NCBI RefSeq assembly: GCF_002288925.2
Contig: NW_022098044.1
Location: forward strand, 15,672,462-15,736,461
Source of the DNA: Delphinapterus leucas
Taxonomy: Eukaryota > Chordata > Mammalia > Artiodactyla > Monodontidae
Direction of reading: 5' to 3'
DNA: 64,000 nt
Under the pieces are notes generated by a model. It saw nothing but the letters and a program-made list of their open reading frames with translations, had not been told where the DNA came from and did not search any database. Positions 1 through 10,960 of the stretch are shown one piece after another; the stretch's first letter is position 1; each line of letters starts with the position of its first letter. Position numbers and translations under genes: made by a program.

Positions 1-2150
1 AAAGAGCAAAGGACCCTAAAACAGTCTGAGGTACAAAGGAAAAAAAAGAAAGAAAAGGACAAACTCTGCCCTCTTTAGAGTTTTGGATTGGGTAAGAGGA
101 TTATGGGATATTGGTTGGAGAGTTATTCTAACCGGGAAGCCCTGTCTTTGAAGAAATACTGCCCTGTGACAATCCGTTCTTCCTTCTGTAAGAAGATAAC
201 CATGTTTCTCTCCATGGGGGTGGTGTGGCTTACGGGAGTGGACCTGACTGGGTTAATGGGTAGCTTTGAACAAGTCCTTTCCCTATTCTGGGCATAGCGA
301 ATGCAGGGGTTGGATTAGATGATCATTTGATTAAGGTCAACGCATGTTTTAAAAAGCCTAGAAATACATGCGGGTGAGTACTGTGTATGGATGTGGTGTG
401 TGGGTGTGTTTGTGTGCAGTCCATCTCCCCTGTCTCTTACACCCGGGACTGCTTCACAGGAACCAGGCCTAGTAAAATGTCCAGCTGGCCCCGTCTCCTC
501 CCTGAAGCCCCATCCGATTCGATGAGGGTGAAAGACACTTTATGGCTGTGCCAGCCAGTCTCAGATTTGGCCAGGTCCGCGTTCTAAGAGGACCAGACGT
601 CTGGCTTCTCATCTCATTCATCTCTGTGTTTTTTGGATGGAGGTGGGAGCTGCCTGATTCTCGGCATTTCTCAGCACACGCTCCTTTTTAAGGACTTCAG
701 CTTGGTTTCTGCCAAACTAATTAACTTGGACAACTTCCTTAAGTGCTGTAAGCAATACAGAGTCGAGTAAGGCGTGTTCTTGGCCCTCATGGCGTTTATA
801 CATCCTAGTGGGGGAGATGGTGTGTTTATAATGTTTTCATTAATTACTCATTCATTAGACTGTTTCAGGTCCCGGGCCAGGCAGTGGCTCGGCCCTCTTG
901 GAGCCTTGAAGCTAGTGCAGCCGTGTTAACACAGGGCGGTGTGATCTCTGACCATAGAAGCAAACGGTTGGTGTCAAGGTGGGAGGTGGTGTTGGACGTA
1001 GGTCTGGGTGGCTGAGGAGAATGTTTACGGTTGCAGATGGAAAATCATTTTCTCGATCTTGGTCAGGGTACATCTAAGGGAACGAGAGGTTAGGGTTAGT
1101 GTTGAAAGAGTCTGGCTGGGGAGAGCCCTTGGACGTGGGATGGGGTTGGGGAGCTTCTGATGGAGAAGCAGCAGGCTGGGAACACGGGGCCACAGCCACA
1201 TACTAGGGCATGTCAGGTCTGGCACCGGGGAGTCTCAGCTCCAGTCAGCAGTGCGGGGGCCGTTGGTATCTCTCTTGGCCGGGCTTCCATCCTTCCCCCA
1301 ACCACCCAGCTTTGTAGTAGTGCCTGAAAATGCTGCTTGAAGCCAGACTTTCAGCATGTGGAGGCAAGCCATATCAGGCCATCCTCAGACTCAGCCAGGA
1401 GCAGGCATGGCTGCATTGCATGACGGAGCCAAGGGGCTGAGAGATGCTGCTGGTCCTGGCATGCTGCACTCACCAGGATGGGGGCAGTAGAGGAGGGGGA
1501 GCTGTAGCATCCATACACAATGGCACCTCTGTATTCAACCTCTGAGTTATCTCCAAATGAGATTTCAGCAAGATGAGCCAACATTAGGAAAGGTCCTATC
1601 CTATTTGACTTTTTAAAGAGAAAACACACTCTAGCTTGGCCTTGGATGTATCAGTTCTGGATAACTTTAAAGCTGGTAACAGAACAAACTGTGTTCACAC
1701 ACAGGAAATGTCTCCAAACAAAAAGTGGGCGTACAGTTTTCAGTTAAAAAATTGGATGGAGGCCATTCAAACTTCCCCTCCTGTTCTCCTTGAGAAGAAC
1801 TTGGCAAGCTGCAGGGCGGGGGCACTCGTCCTTGGGAGTAGTCATGAGGGTCCAGAGAGAAGATATCCTAGGATCAGAGCTGGCTACTGGGATGAAGCCC
1901 CGATAACGTCAGGGCTGAGAGGCTGGTGGAGGATTTACTGAGCTCTTTGCCCTTCAGCTTCAAAGGCTGTGTAGAGGGTGTGTGGAGTCTGGCCAGAATG
2001 TCTCCCTGGCCTGTTGGCCCACACCTGTTGCTGCACATGGCTGGTTCAAGCACTGGCTGAGAGCCCCGTGTGGCCACATCACCCGGCTTTACCATTAACT
2101 TGAACTTCAAGTTCATGCTTGTGGCTGTTTTTCTTAGTATAAAGACATTA
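1..2150. other. Mostly non-repetitive intronic sequence
   Basis: No gene or clear transposon was recognised. A faint L2-like stretch lies near 750-860 (a line about a lot being produced by the L2 3' region, in reverse). Short open frames here lack codon bias and homology. Confidence 0.5.
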
Positions 2151-2480
2151 CTCTCTTACTTATTACACAAGGAATACTTGTGTTGAAAATTTGGAAAATA
2201 CAGGTAATTATAGATACATTAAAAAGAGAAGAAGAATAAACATCATCCATAATCCACGACATGGAGATACGCTGTCGACTTTTTGGGGGGTATCATTTCA
2301 GTCTCTCTGGGTCCACCCACCCGCGTTCTTTCATGGTTTTGAGGGTGTAGTAATGAATATACCTACTTCAAACGAGCTTGAGAATGCTGAATGAGGTAAT
2401 CCATTCAAAGTGGTAAGCCTGAGCCTCTCTGCAGTATATTACTCTTGTTATTATTAGTTATAATAAAATCAGATCACACT
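2150..2480 (+). repeat. Possible old LINE/DNA-element fragment
   Basis: The sequence around TTGAAAATTTGGAAAATACAG, followed by ATCATCCATAATCC and GGAGATACGCTG, resembles an ancient interspersed repeat commonly seen in mammalian introns. A related reverse-oriented stretch lies at 55470-55840. The exact family is not assigned. Confidence 0.4.
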
Positions 2481-2559
2481 ACACATTCTGTTTGGAGTCT
2501 GCTCTTTCCTCTAAACCATGGTGACCACTTTCTGTAACATTAGATGTTCTTCTCTGGGG

Positions 2560-3023
2560 TCCTGGTTTTAAAGGAAAATGACCTTATGGTAACTAGACTT
2601 ATATCATGATGATCATTTTGAAATGTATAGAACATCGAATCACTGTATTGTACACTGGGAACTAATGCAGTGTTGTAGTTCAATTATACTTTAAAAACAA
2701 ACTCATGGAAAAAGAGATCAGATTTGTGGTTACCAGAGGCGGGGATGGGGGAGGGGGAAAAAGATGAAGACAGTCAAATGGCTCAAACGTCCAGTTATAA
2801 GATAAATGAGTACTAGGGATGTAATGTACAGCATGATAAATGTAGTTAACACTGCTGTGTGTTACATATGCAAGTTGTTTACAGAGTAAATCCTAAGAGT
2901 TCTTATCACAAAGTCATCATTTCACGACGTTCTGTAAGTCAAATCATTATGCTGTACACCTTACACTTATACAATGTTGTATATCAATTATATCTCAATA
3001 AAACTGGAGGAAACATTTTAAAA
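2560..3023 (+). repeat. LINE-1 3' UTR fragment, sense
   Basis: The sequence contains the familiar L1 3'-UTR series: a G-rich tract (2738-2760), ACTAGGGATGTAATGTACAG, GTAGTTAACACTGCTGTGT, GTTCTTATCACAAAG and a terminal TATATCAATTATATCTCAAT. Only the 3' end is present. A CHR SINE inserted exactly at its end. Confidence 0.75.
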
Positions 3024-3241
3024 TTATTTTTATTTATTTATTTATTTTTGCGGTATGCGGGTCTCTCACTGTTGTGGCCTCTCCCGTTGCGGAGCACAGG
3101 CTCCGGACGCGCAGGCTCAGCGGCCATGGCTCACGGGCCCAGCCGCTCCACGGCATGTGGGATCTTCCCGAACCGGGGCACGAACCCGTGTCCCCTGTAT
3201 CGGCAGGTGGACTCTCAACCACTGCGCCACCAGGGAAGCAC
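3024..3241 (-). mobile_element. CHR-type SINE, antisense
   Basis: This is a tRNA-derived cetartiodactyl SINE in reverse: A-tail as a T-rich run at the left, body, and tRNA-like head ending CCACCAGGGAAGCA at the right. TSDs GGAAACATTTT lie at 3009-3019 and 3242-3252. The head includes the pol III B-box in reverse (GGCACGAACCCGTG). Confidence 0.93.
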
Positions 3242-3259
3242 GGAAACATTTTTTTAAAA

Positions 3260-4198
3260 GAGAATAGCAAAGAAAAATTCTGTTACTGTTTTTGTAAAAA
3301 CAATATATATTCATTATGAAGAATTTTAAAATGAAGAAAAGTTCAGATAAAAATATTTTAAGAAATTCCAAATCCTGCCTTTCAGAAATAATCATGACTG
3401 ATTTGGGGTTTGGGAGTAATCATCACACTTTCCTTTCAGCTTCCTCTTCTCCCCAGTTAAGAATCAATTGGGCGGTAGACCTAACACCCAGCTACAGGGG
3501 TATAAAAATAGCATCTTGGGGTTTATATGGAAACATTTGGAGTTTGGGTTGGAAAACGCAGTTTATGGACAGATTCAGACTTCTCACGACTTTACTCCAA
3601 GTCAGAGTGACAGGCTGTGTGTCCCTGTAGGGGCACACCTGCTCAGCTTTGCTCGTGGAGGAGGAAAGAATGTATGTCCTGAAGGAGACATTCACAGAAG
3701 GAGAGGAAGAGGTTGGGGCAAGCTTGCCAGGTTTCTTTCTCAGTCTTACTGATTTGATAAGTCACTCCATCCCTCTTTGGGGAGGACTGAATGAGGAAGT
3801 CAGAAGAGCAGATGTTTTTTGTCTGTTACTTCCATAAGGTAGAGGTTCCTCTAGTATGGATCAAGGTATGAATTCTGGGAGGAGGAAGGAGTAATTCCTC
3901 CTTATCATTAGCAGCATACCACTGCAGGGTTCTTCTGTTCTTACATGGAAAAATGGCTCGCTGGCTGGCTGGATATACTTTGTAAAATATATGTTCTTCA
4001 AATGCAAAGTTTAATTTCAGTCGAATTTAGCAGAAGATTTAATTAAAACTTGAAAGAGGTCACTGTCTTCTGCCCTTGAATGTTGCTGTTGAAGAGTCTA
4101 GGGTCAGTCTAAGTTTTCCTCCTTTATAGGTTATTTGCTTATAGATGAGACGCCTGAGTAATTCTTTCTTAATATTGGACATGTAACTTAAACGCAGT
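3260..4198. other. Non-repetitive intronic sequence
   Basis: No gene or confident repeat is seen. A TGGCTGGCTGGC run occurs at about 3963-3972. The short open frames overlap one another and show no coding character. Confidence 0.45.
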
Positions 4199-5330
4199 AT
4201 GTGTTACTGGTGCATAATGTGTGCCGTCTTTTTGTGGAACTTGATGTTTTCATTTGGTCAACAGAGTCAATTCTTTATTAATCTCAGGGGATTTTTCTTA
4301 TATTGCCTTTTGAACACTTCCTTGGTTCTGTACGGTGAGTTCTCTACTATAAGGATGCCAGTTATCTGTATGTTGGATTGTCTTTGTACTCCTTAGTTAT
4401 TTGTTTTGCTTTGATTATTTTAATCCCTTATTTTAGTCCCTTATGCACTGTGTTTATTTCTAGCTTTCCTCTAGTCAGTAGATTGGTTTGAAGCCATCTT
4501 TTCTTAGTTCCATATAGATTTTATTTTATATATTACTTTCTCGTGTTTATTTCTTTGGTTTGCACTCCTGTTCTTTTTGTTTGCTTGTTTGTTAATGTTG
4601 CCTTTGAGTTCTCAGTTTACTGAACCCATACTAAGTTCTGTGTCTCAAAGATCTTTTAGGGGGAATCCTCCTCTTCTTGGCTTATGTTTTCTTTTAGGCT
4701 GAATACTTTGTCTTTGATACAGGGCTTCATTTTTTCCTTTCCTTCAAGAGTCTGTGTTTACAGCTACCGTGCCTTTTTGTTTGCTTTTTTCCACTTTGTT
4801 CTTGCCTGAGTGAGTCTGCCCAGATCTTTGTTGTTCTGGGTGTGAGTGATTTCTCAATTTGAAGCTTCTCATTTCTTCCCCTTGACTGCCAAGTTAGAGT
4901 TTGAAAAACTCTTCTGTTTTTTTGTTTCTGTTCATGCTTTCTGTAGCCTGAAGATGTACAAGCAAACAGGGCAGCTGAGCTATAGCAGGTGGTGTACAGG
5001 GTGCTGACTGGTCATGGCCAGAAGATGTGGGCTTGCTGGCTTTTGCTCCTGGGATCTTGTAAAGGTCCTTTTAAGTGGGTTCAGTCTTCCTGTGTGGGGG
5101 CACTCACTGCGTCACCATGGGCAGTATTTTGTGGCCTGGATTTCCCTACATACCCCTGGAGCCTTCACTTCCTTCTAGCAGGGACAGTCAGCTTTGTGGT
5201 TCGTGGCTCCTCTTCATCGTTTCCTCCCCAGTGAGAAAAAGAGGAATATACAGATACCTATCAGGGTGCTTTTCTTCAGATTGGTGATACTAATGAAAAC
5301 TCTCAGAAATTTAATTTAGTCACTGGCTCA
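4199..5330 (-). repeat. Probable old L1/HAL1-like antisense fragment
   Basis: This is T-rich sequence with the texture of antisense LINE-1 (for example TTGGATTGTCTTTGTACTCCTTAG, TTTGTTTGCTTG, GGCTGAATACTTTG). I cannot assign a subfamily, and part may be unique sequence. Confidence 0.35.
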
Positions 5331-5492
5331 TCTTCCCGAGGGTAGTGGCTACAGAGTTATGAGGCTTGCTACACTCTATCATTCTGGTCTGCTCTAGAAT
5401 CTTCCTTTACTTTCCTTGGAAGGCAGTATTTGAGTTTATGACACTGGGGTGTGCTCATTTTCTTATTTATTTTTTGACTGGTGATTATTTCT

Positions 5493-5841
5493 TTTTTTTA
5501 AACAAATTTATTTATTTTTGGCTGCGTTGGGTCTTTGTCGCTGCATGTGGGCTTTCTTTAGTTGCGGCGAGTGGGGTCTGCTCTTCGTTGTGGTGCGCGG
5601 GCTTCTCATTGCAGTGGCTTCTCTTGTTGCAGAGCACAGGCTCTAGGCGTGCGGTTTTCAGTGTTTGTGGCACGCAGACTTCAGTAGTTGTGGCTCACAG
5701 GCTCTAGAGCGCAGGCTCAGTAGTCGTGGCGCACGAGCTTAGTTGCTCCGTGGCATGTGGGATCTTCCCGGACCAGGGCTCGAGCCCATGTCTCCTGCAT
5801 TGGCAGGCGGATTCTTAACCACTGTGCCACCAGGGAAGCCC
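5493..5841 (-). mobile_element. CHR-type SINE (long body), antisense
   Basis: The element has a T-rich tail complement, then GGCTGCGTTGGGTCTTTG, the repeated GTAGTTGTGGCTCACAGGCT body motifs, and a head ending CCACCAGGGAAGCCC. It is about 340 bases and has the longer internal body. The imperfect TSD is CTGGTGATTATTT (about 5478) versus CTGGTTATTTT (5841). Confidence 0.92.
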
Positions 5842-6169
5842 TGGTTATTTTATTTATGATTTAACTTTTTTTTTTCTTTGGTTAAGTTTTGGAAGAGTGA
5901 GATTTTGTGTGGAAGTTTGTACCATTTTAATTGGGAAGCATCTCACTTCATTTTCAAAGACTGCATGATATTCCACTGTATTTCATTCTGTTTTATCCCT
6001 GTTATTTCTGTGTGGCAGGTCGTTTACAGCTTTGTTTTGCTGCTATAAATCCAGATTTCTCATGACTTTTCTGTTTTGCTTTTCAAATTGTGAAATGGTG
6101 TGAGGAGATTAAAGGAGATAGTCACTGAGGGGAGGGGAACAGGCATTTTTGGGGGGTCTTATGTGCACC

Positions 6170-6345
6170 AGGAAGTGTGTACATGGTCTGATCTGACTCT
6201 CATGACACCCCTGTGTGGTAAATACCATTATTTCTACTTTACAACCAAGGAAACTAGGGCTCAGAGGAGTTGAATGACTTGCCCAAGGGATCACAAGGAG
6301 TGTTTGATCCTGGGTCCCTCAGTTTCCGTTTGCTCTAAAAGCCCT
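6170..6345 (-). repeat. MIR, antisense
   Basis: It carries the MIR core in reverse: TAAATACCATTATTTCTACTTTACA, GAAACTAGGGCTCAGAGGAGTTG and TGACTTGCCCAAGG. It is an old mammalian-wide SINE, degenerate at both ends. Confidence 0.85.
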
Positions 6346-7009
6346 TCTCTTTCCTCAGACGGCACCTCAAAAAAAATCACTGCTGAATCAAGTGCTTAGG
6401 TGTGTTTGATGTCTTGCTATCATTTTAACACGTTACTCCTTGTGAGTGAACACTGCTGTTCCTCTTTTTAAAATTTTTTAACTGAGGAAAAAGGTCATGA
6501 AGGTTGAGCATGACTTCACTGAGCCAGAGAACCATGTTATCTGCCCTTCCCTTCCCCTTGAGCGCAGAATGGCCCTTGCAGGTGATTCTGGAAATGAACT
6601 GTCCTCCATTCCAGGGCCAGTCACAGGGCCCCTGCTCCCAGCATGTTACCACCTGCGTGCTCAGCTCTCGACTGCGTTCTCACTCCAAACAGCCAGCCAC
6701 TCAAAAACAAGGGCCATTATGTAATAATTCTGCCATAACGACACCTACAAGATTACAGACAGCTCCGTGCCAGTGGGAACAGACACTCTAATTAATGTTC
6801 ACTTCTTCCACAGATAGACATTTTTCAAAACCTTGGTACAAAATTACACGTGCCTTGTTCAAAAAGTATTCCATAGGACCTACCGAGAATAGATTGATAT
6901 TTATTGAAAGTGTCGTGGTTGGGGAATCATTTATTTACCGGGGTCTTGGTTTTATCATCGATACCAAAAATGGGTACAAGGCCACTGTCTCACTTGTGTG
7001 GAATGTTTA

Positions 7010-7095
7010 GTGGGTTACAAAGTGTTGTCATGGTTTATGTCATTTAAGCCTTATAGTAGCCCTGGGAGATAGGTGGGCATTTTTACCCCACCTTT
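7010..7095 (-). repeat. MIR fragment, antisense
   Basis: The stretch TGTCATTTAAGCCTTATAGTAGCCCTGGGAGATAGGTG matches the 3' half of MIR in reverse. The fragment is short. Confidence 0.6.
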
Positions 7096-7109
7096 ATTTT
7101 TAATTCTAT

Positions 7110-7560
7110 ATTATTAATTCTCAAGCAAAACAAAAATAGAAGTTATAGTACAATGAACACACCCATGCACTCACACCTAGGATTGAACAGTTGTTAACAT
7201 TTGGCATATTTACTTCATCTGTTCACATACATATATGTACACACACAAGGATATGCATGTACCTGTTTAACAACTTTAAACTATAGAAATGAAGACACTT
7301 CACACCTAAGTACTTCATGCCTCTCCATAAAGTATGATCATTTCCCTGTAAAACCACAACCCTATTATCACTCCTAATAAGTTAACTATTTCCTAATTTC
7401 AACTCATACCTGCTACATTATCAAATTTCTCCAAATGTTTCCAAATAGCTCCACTGGCATTGCTAGCTCTATCCCTAGCTCAATCTCTAGAGCCCTCTAT
7501 CTCTTTTTAAAACAGCCACAAACCAATGAAGGATCTTGCATTTCACTTGTTATAGGACTT
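7110..7560 (-). repeat. Old LINE-1 3'-UTR fragment, antisense (probable)
   Basis: The sequence AATGAACACACCCATGCACTCACACCTAG followed by ATTGAACAGTTGTTAACATTTGGCATATTT is typical of old L1M 3' UTRs read in reverse. It directly precedes another L1 segment. Confidence 0.6.
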
Positions 7561-7569
7561 TCGGTTTCT

Positions 7570-8090
7570 CTTTTTTTTCCAATTCTTTTTACTGTGGTAA
7601 AATACACGTAATATGAAACTTACCGTCTTTAACATTCTTAAGTGTACAGTTCAGTGACGTGAAGTACATGTATATTGTTGGGTAAACATTACCACTATCC
7701 ATCTCCAGAACTCTTTTCACCTTGAAAAACTGAAACTCTGAACCCATTAAACAATAACTCTATTCCCTTCTCCTCATAGCTCCTGTCAACCACTGTTCTA
7801 CTTTTTGTCTCTGTGATTTGACTTCTCTAGATATCCCATGTAAATGGAATTATACAGTATTTGTTCTTTTGTCTCTGGATTATTTCCCTTAACATAATGT
7901 CTTAAGGTTCATCCATGTTGTCCCATGTTTCAGAATTTCCTTCCTTTTAAAAGCTGAAATAATATTCCATTGTAAATATATACTTGCTTGTCCATTCTTC
8001 TGTTGATGGACACTTGGGTTGCTTCTACAGTTCAGCTATTGTGAATAATGCTGCAATCAACAGAAGTGTACAACTTTCAGTCTCTTGTAA
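7570..8090 (-). repeat. LINE-1 (L1M-type) 3' end, antisense
   Basis: The segment runs from TACTGTGGTAAAATACACG through AGTGTACAGTTCAGTG, CATGTAAATGGAATTATACA and TGGACACTTGGGTTGCTTC to GTGAATAATGCTGCAATCAAC. This is the standard reverse reading of an L1 3' UTR and the end of ORF2. It is 5' truncated. Confidence 0.85.
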
Positions 8091-8539
8091 TCTAGGATAA
8101 TTCCCCCACTTTTTGCTACTGATGTTGACTTTTCAAAGAGGTTGTTGACTCTTTGAAGAGGTCATCATTATCTAGAACTTTCTGCAGAATGTTCTCTATT
8201 CAGAATTTGTCTAGTTATTTCCTTGTGGTTTGACCTAACTTGTCCTCTCATTGGATGCTAGTGTTTTCTTGACTAGATTTGCATTTTGCTTACGTTAGGT
8301 CACTAGTAAGGCACTCTTTTAAGTACTTCATATTAAAATGTCTGGTTGACCCCTGTTCATTATGCTAAGGTTGACTGCTGTGTTGAGATGGGTAGTAACA
8401 GCCAGACCTCTTCCAAGTGAAAGGCATGTTCTCTCCCTTGAAGCTGGTAAGTAATCGCTGCTGGCACTGTCGTAACAGATGAGGCTATTGCCAAAATTCT
8501 GAGTAGGCGCTCACTCAGTTACCAATAGAGATAATCTCT

Positions 8540-8640
8540 CTTGTTTACTGAGAGTCTGCTGTGTGCCTGGCACCGGTGCCACACTTGACACACATTATCT
8601 CATTTAGTCCTTCGCTATTATCCCTGTTTTACAACTCAGT
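8540..8640 (-). repeat. MIR fragment, antisense
   Basis: The order TGTGTGCCTGGCACCGGTGCC, CACATTATCTCATTTAGTCC, CCCTGTTTTACAACTCAG matches the reverse MIR core. Confidence 0.8.
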
Positions 8641-8804
8641 GTTGGGGACGCTAGTGGCCCTTCTGCTATGAAGACACTTCTCAGGCCTCTGCCCTTCCTA
8701 CTGATACTTTCCTTTCCTCTTACTGCTCCCACCCACGGTGGATCACGGTCTTTCCCCCAGGCTGGCTGGCTGGCATGATGTGGGCGCTGTCTGCCCAGTT
8801 TATA

Positions 8805-9040
8805 GATCTCCGGATAAGAGCTTGGCTTTGGAGCGAGCCTGCGTGGATTCCATCCCCAGCTCCACCTCTCAGGCATGACTCTGGGTTGGTTTTCCATCCT
8901 CTGGATCTCAGTGTCCTCGTCTGTAACTTGGAGACAATAAAAGTACCCACCTCAGAGGGTTCTCGCGAGCGTGAATGGAGTTATCACATGCAAAAGGCTA
9001 AGTACGGTGCCTGGCGCATGAGCTCAATGAATCTCAGCCT
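8805..9040 (+). repeat. MIR, sense
   Basis: The order is tRNA-like head (GCTTTGGAGCGAGCCTGCGTGGATTCCATCCC), CACCTCTCAGGCATGACTCTGGG, CCTCGTCTGTAACTTGGAGA, CTCAGAGGGTTCTCGCGAG, and GTGCCTGGCGCATGAGCTCAATGAA. This is a nearly full-length MIR. Confidence 0.8.
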
Positions 9041-9185
9041 CATTCTCTCCGTCACCCCTTCATGGGTCCCTGAAGACCGTTGTCAGGCCCTCTTTGCCTT
9101 GAGGGTTTTGTGGTCAGCACCGTGGAGAAACGCTGGGTGGGATGGCTAAAAATCAGCAGTAGAGTAGTGATGGCGGTCCTAGAGC

Positions 9186-9778
9186 AGGGCCTGCAAACGG
9201 CGGCCCGCAGGTCAAATCCAGCCTGCAGGCCGGCTTTGTAAGCCACGTGTTTTTGGAACACAGGCATGCAAGTTCATGTACACATTCTTTTTTTTTTTTT
9301 AAAGCAATGCTTTATTTACTTATTTATTTATTTATTTGGCTGTGTTGGGTCTTCGTTGCTGCGTGTGGGCTTCCTCTAGTTGCAGCGAGCGAGGGCTACT
9401 CTTTGTTGCGGTGCGCAGGCTTCTCATTGCGGTGGCTTCTCTTGTTGCAGAGCACGGGCTGTAGGTGTGCGGGCTTCAGTAGTTGTGGCTTGTGGGCTGT
9501 AGAGAGCAGGCTCAGTAGTTGTGGCGCACGAGCTTAGTTGCTCCATAGCATGTGGGATCCTCCTGCACCAGGGCTTGAACCCATGTCCCCTGCATTGGCA
9601 GGCGGATTCTTAACCACCGCACCACCAGGGAAGTCCCTCATGTACGCATTCTTGTCTGCACCTACTTCTGTGCTCCAACAACAGAGTGGAGTAGTTATGA
9701 CGGAGACCACGTGACCTGCAAAGCCTAAACTAGGTACAAACTGGTCTCTTCCAGGATGAGTTTGCTGGCCCCTGCTGT
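9186..9778 (+). repeat. hAT-type nonautonomous DNA element, interrupted by a SINE
   Basis: The left part has GCAGGGCCTGCAAACGGCGGCCCGCAGG...GGAACACAGGCATGC and the right part GACGGAGACCACGTGACC...GTTTGCTGGCCCCTGCTGT. The ends form an imperfect inverted repeat (AGCAGGG..GCAAAC / GTTTGC..CCCCTGCT). Related copies lie at 26380-26608 and 44235-44705. The family name is not assigned. Confidence 0.7.
9289..9638 (-). mobile_element. CHR-type SINE (long body), antisense, inside a hAT element
   Basis: The order is T-run, (TTTA)n, GGCTGTGTTGGGTCTTCG, body, and head ending CCACCAGGGAAGTCCCT. The TSDs CATGTACACATTCT (9275-9288) and CATGTACGCATTCT (9639-9652) differ at one base. Confidence 0.93.
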
Positions 9779-9799
9779 AAAAACATAAAGAGTCCTTAG

Positions 9800-10680
9800 A
9801 GCTGTGGTCTCTGACCTGGGGGTCCCAGCTCCCCCAGATGAGATGCTGCCTCCTGAACCCCCGCCTTCAGCTTTCACTCTGGGCATGGCCTTTCCCATTG
9901 TTCCCAGGCTTTTGGACCCAGACCCTGAGGCTGGCTCTGTCCTCTGGGCAGGCCTTCCTGCTGATCTTAGACTGGCCTCCTGGGAACAGAAGACACGTGT
10001 GCTCACAGATGTTATGAAGGCCCCCAACCTGGAGATGTTCCTGGATGGGGAAGAGGGTCTTTCAGTCGAATAGGCCTGTTATGTTTTGCAGGGCATCTCT
10101 CAGATGACCCTGCGGGGCACAACTTTGGGCTCCACTGGGCCAGCCACCCCATGTAGATGTGGTCTGTGTGACAGGGGTTGTGTATCCCAGGCCTTCCCTC
10201 TACTCATATTCCTGGTCCACGAACACTCTAACAGCTAATTATAAATACTTTTGCCAGTATGTTTGGGGTCCTGCTGTTTGACCCAAATGGAACTGATTCA
10301 ACTTCCCAGAATGAGAAACCTCATTTCCATCAGTTCCTTCTACACTGGAACGGAAACAGACCACTTTCCGAAAGTCATTTTCTATTATGTGTGGCTTGTA
10401 TTACTTGATTTATTTCCTGGTCTTTAAGGTAGTTTTGTTGATCTGAGGCATTAAATTTAATTCTGATGGTGAAGCATCTCTTCGCTTATATTTCATGGTA
10501 TCGCCTCACCACTTAAGTCGGTATTTAATGTTTTAATTAATTTGGCATGGAGCCTCTGTGAATGATGATGGCAGTTCTCTTTGTATATATTTTTAATTTT
10601 GATGTCCAGCCCCACTCTCTTCTCTCTCTCTTGCCCTTAAAACATTTAAGGTGTTTGTATTCTGTGATGCTACCATATTA
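9800..10680. other. Non-repetitive block, AT-rich and possibly conserved at 10205-10600
   Basis: No gene or transposon is recognised. The part from about 10205 to 10600 is AT-rich and non-repetitive, with AGCTAATTATAAAT and GTTTTAATTAATTTGGCATGG, which contain homeodomain-type TAATTA cores and an NFI-like half site. A conserved enhancer is possible, but this is inference. Confidence 0.4.
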
Positions 10681-10684
10681 ATTC

Positions 10685-10960
10685 AAGATCCGTTTATTGA
10701 ACTTTTGTGTTTTGCCAGACACTCTTCTTGGTGCTGAGGACACAGCCACTATCAAAACACACAGAAATCTCCGCTCCAAAGGAGCTTACACTGTGGTACT
10801 TTCCTGCAAACCTTTGTAAATGACATCAGAGCAATGGCTGAGATTCTTGGAAGAGTGAGTGAGTGTGAGGGGCTGGATGTAAAGACCCCTTTGTGGAGAT
10901 GTGGGGAGCAGAACGTTGAGGTGAATCCTACAGAAAAAGCAGGATCATCAGCGGAGCGGG
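10685..10960 (-). repeat. L2 3' region, antisense
   Basis: The stretch TTTGCCAGACACTCTTCTTGGTGCTGAGGACACAG...CTCCAAAGGAGCTTACACTGTGG is the reverse of the L2 3' end (the part usually reading TGTAAGCTCCATGAGGGCAGG). It is degenerate toward 10960. Confidence 0.65.

Noticed and set aside
3034..3270. Recurring open frames with similar products at 3.1, 14.2, 16.8, 19.9, 22.8, 23.5 and 47.8 kb
   Set aside because: They are translations of CHR SINE copies in various frames, not a gene family.
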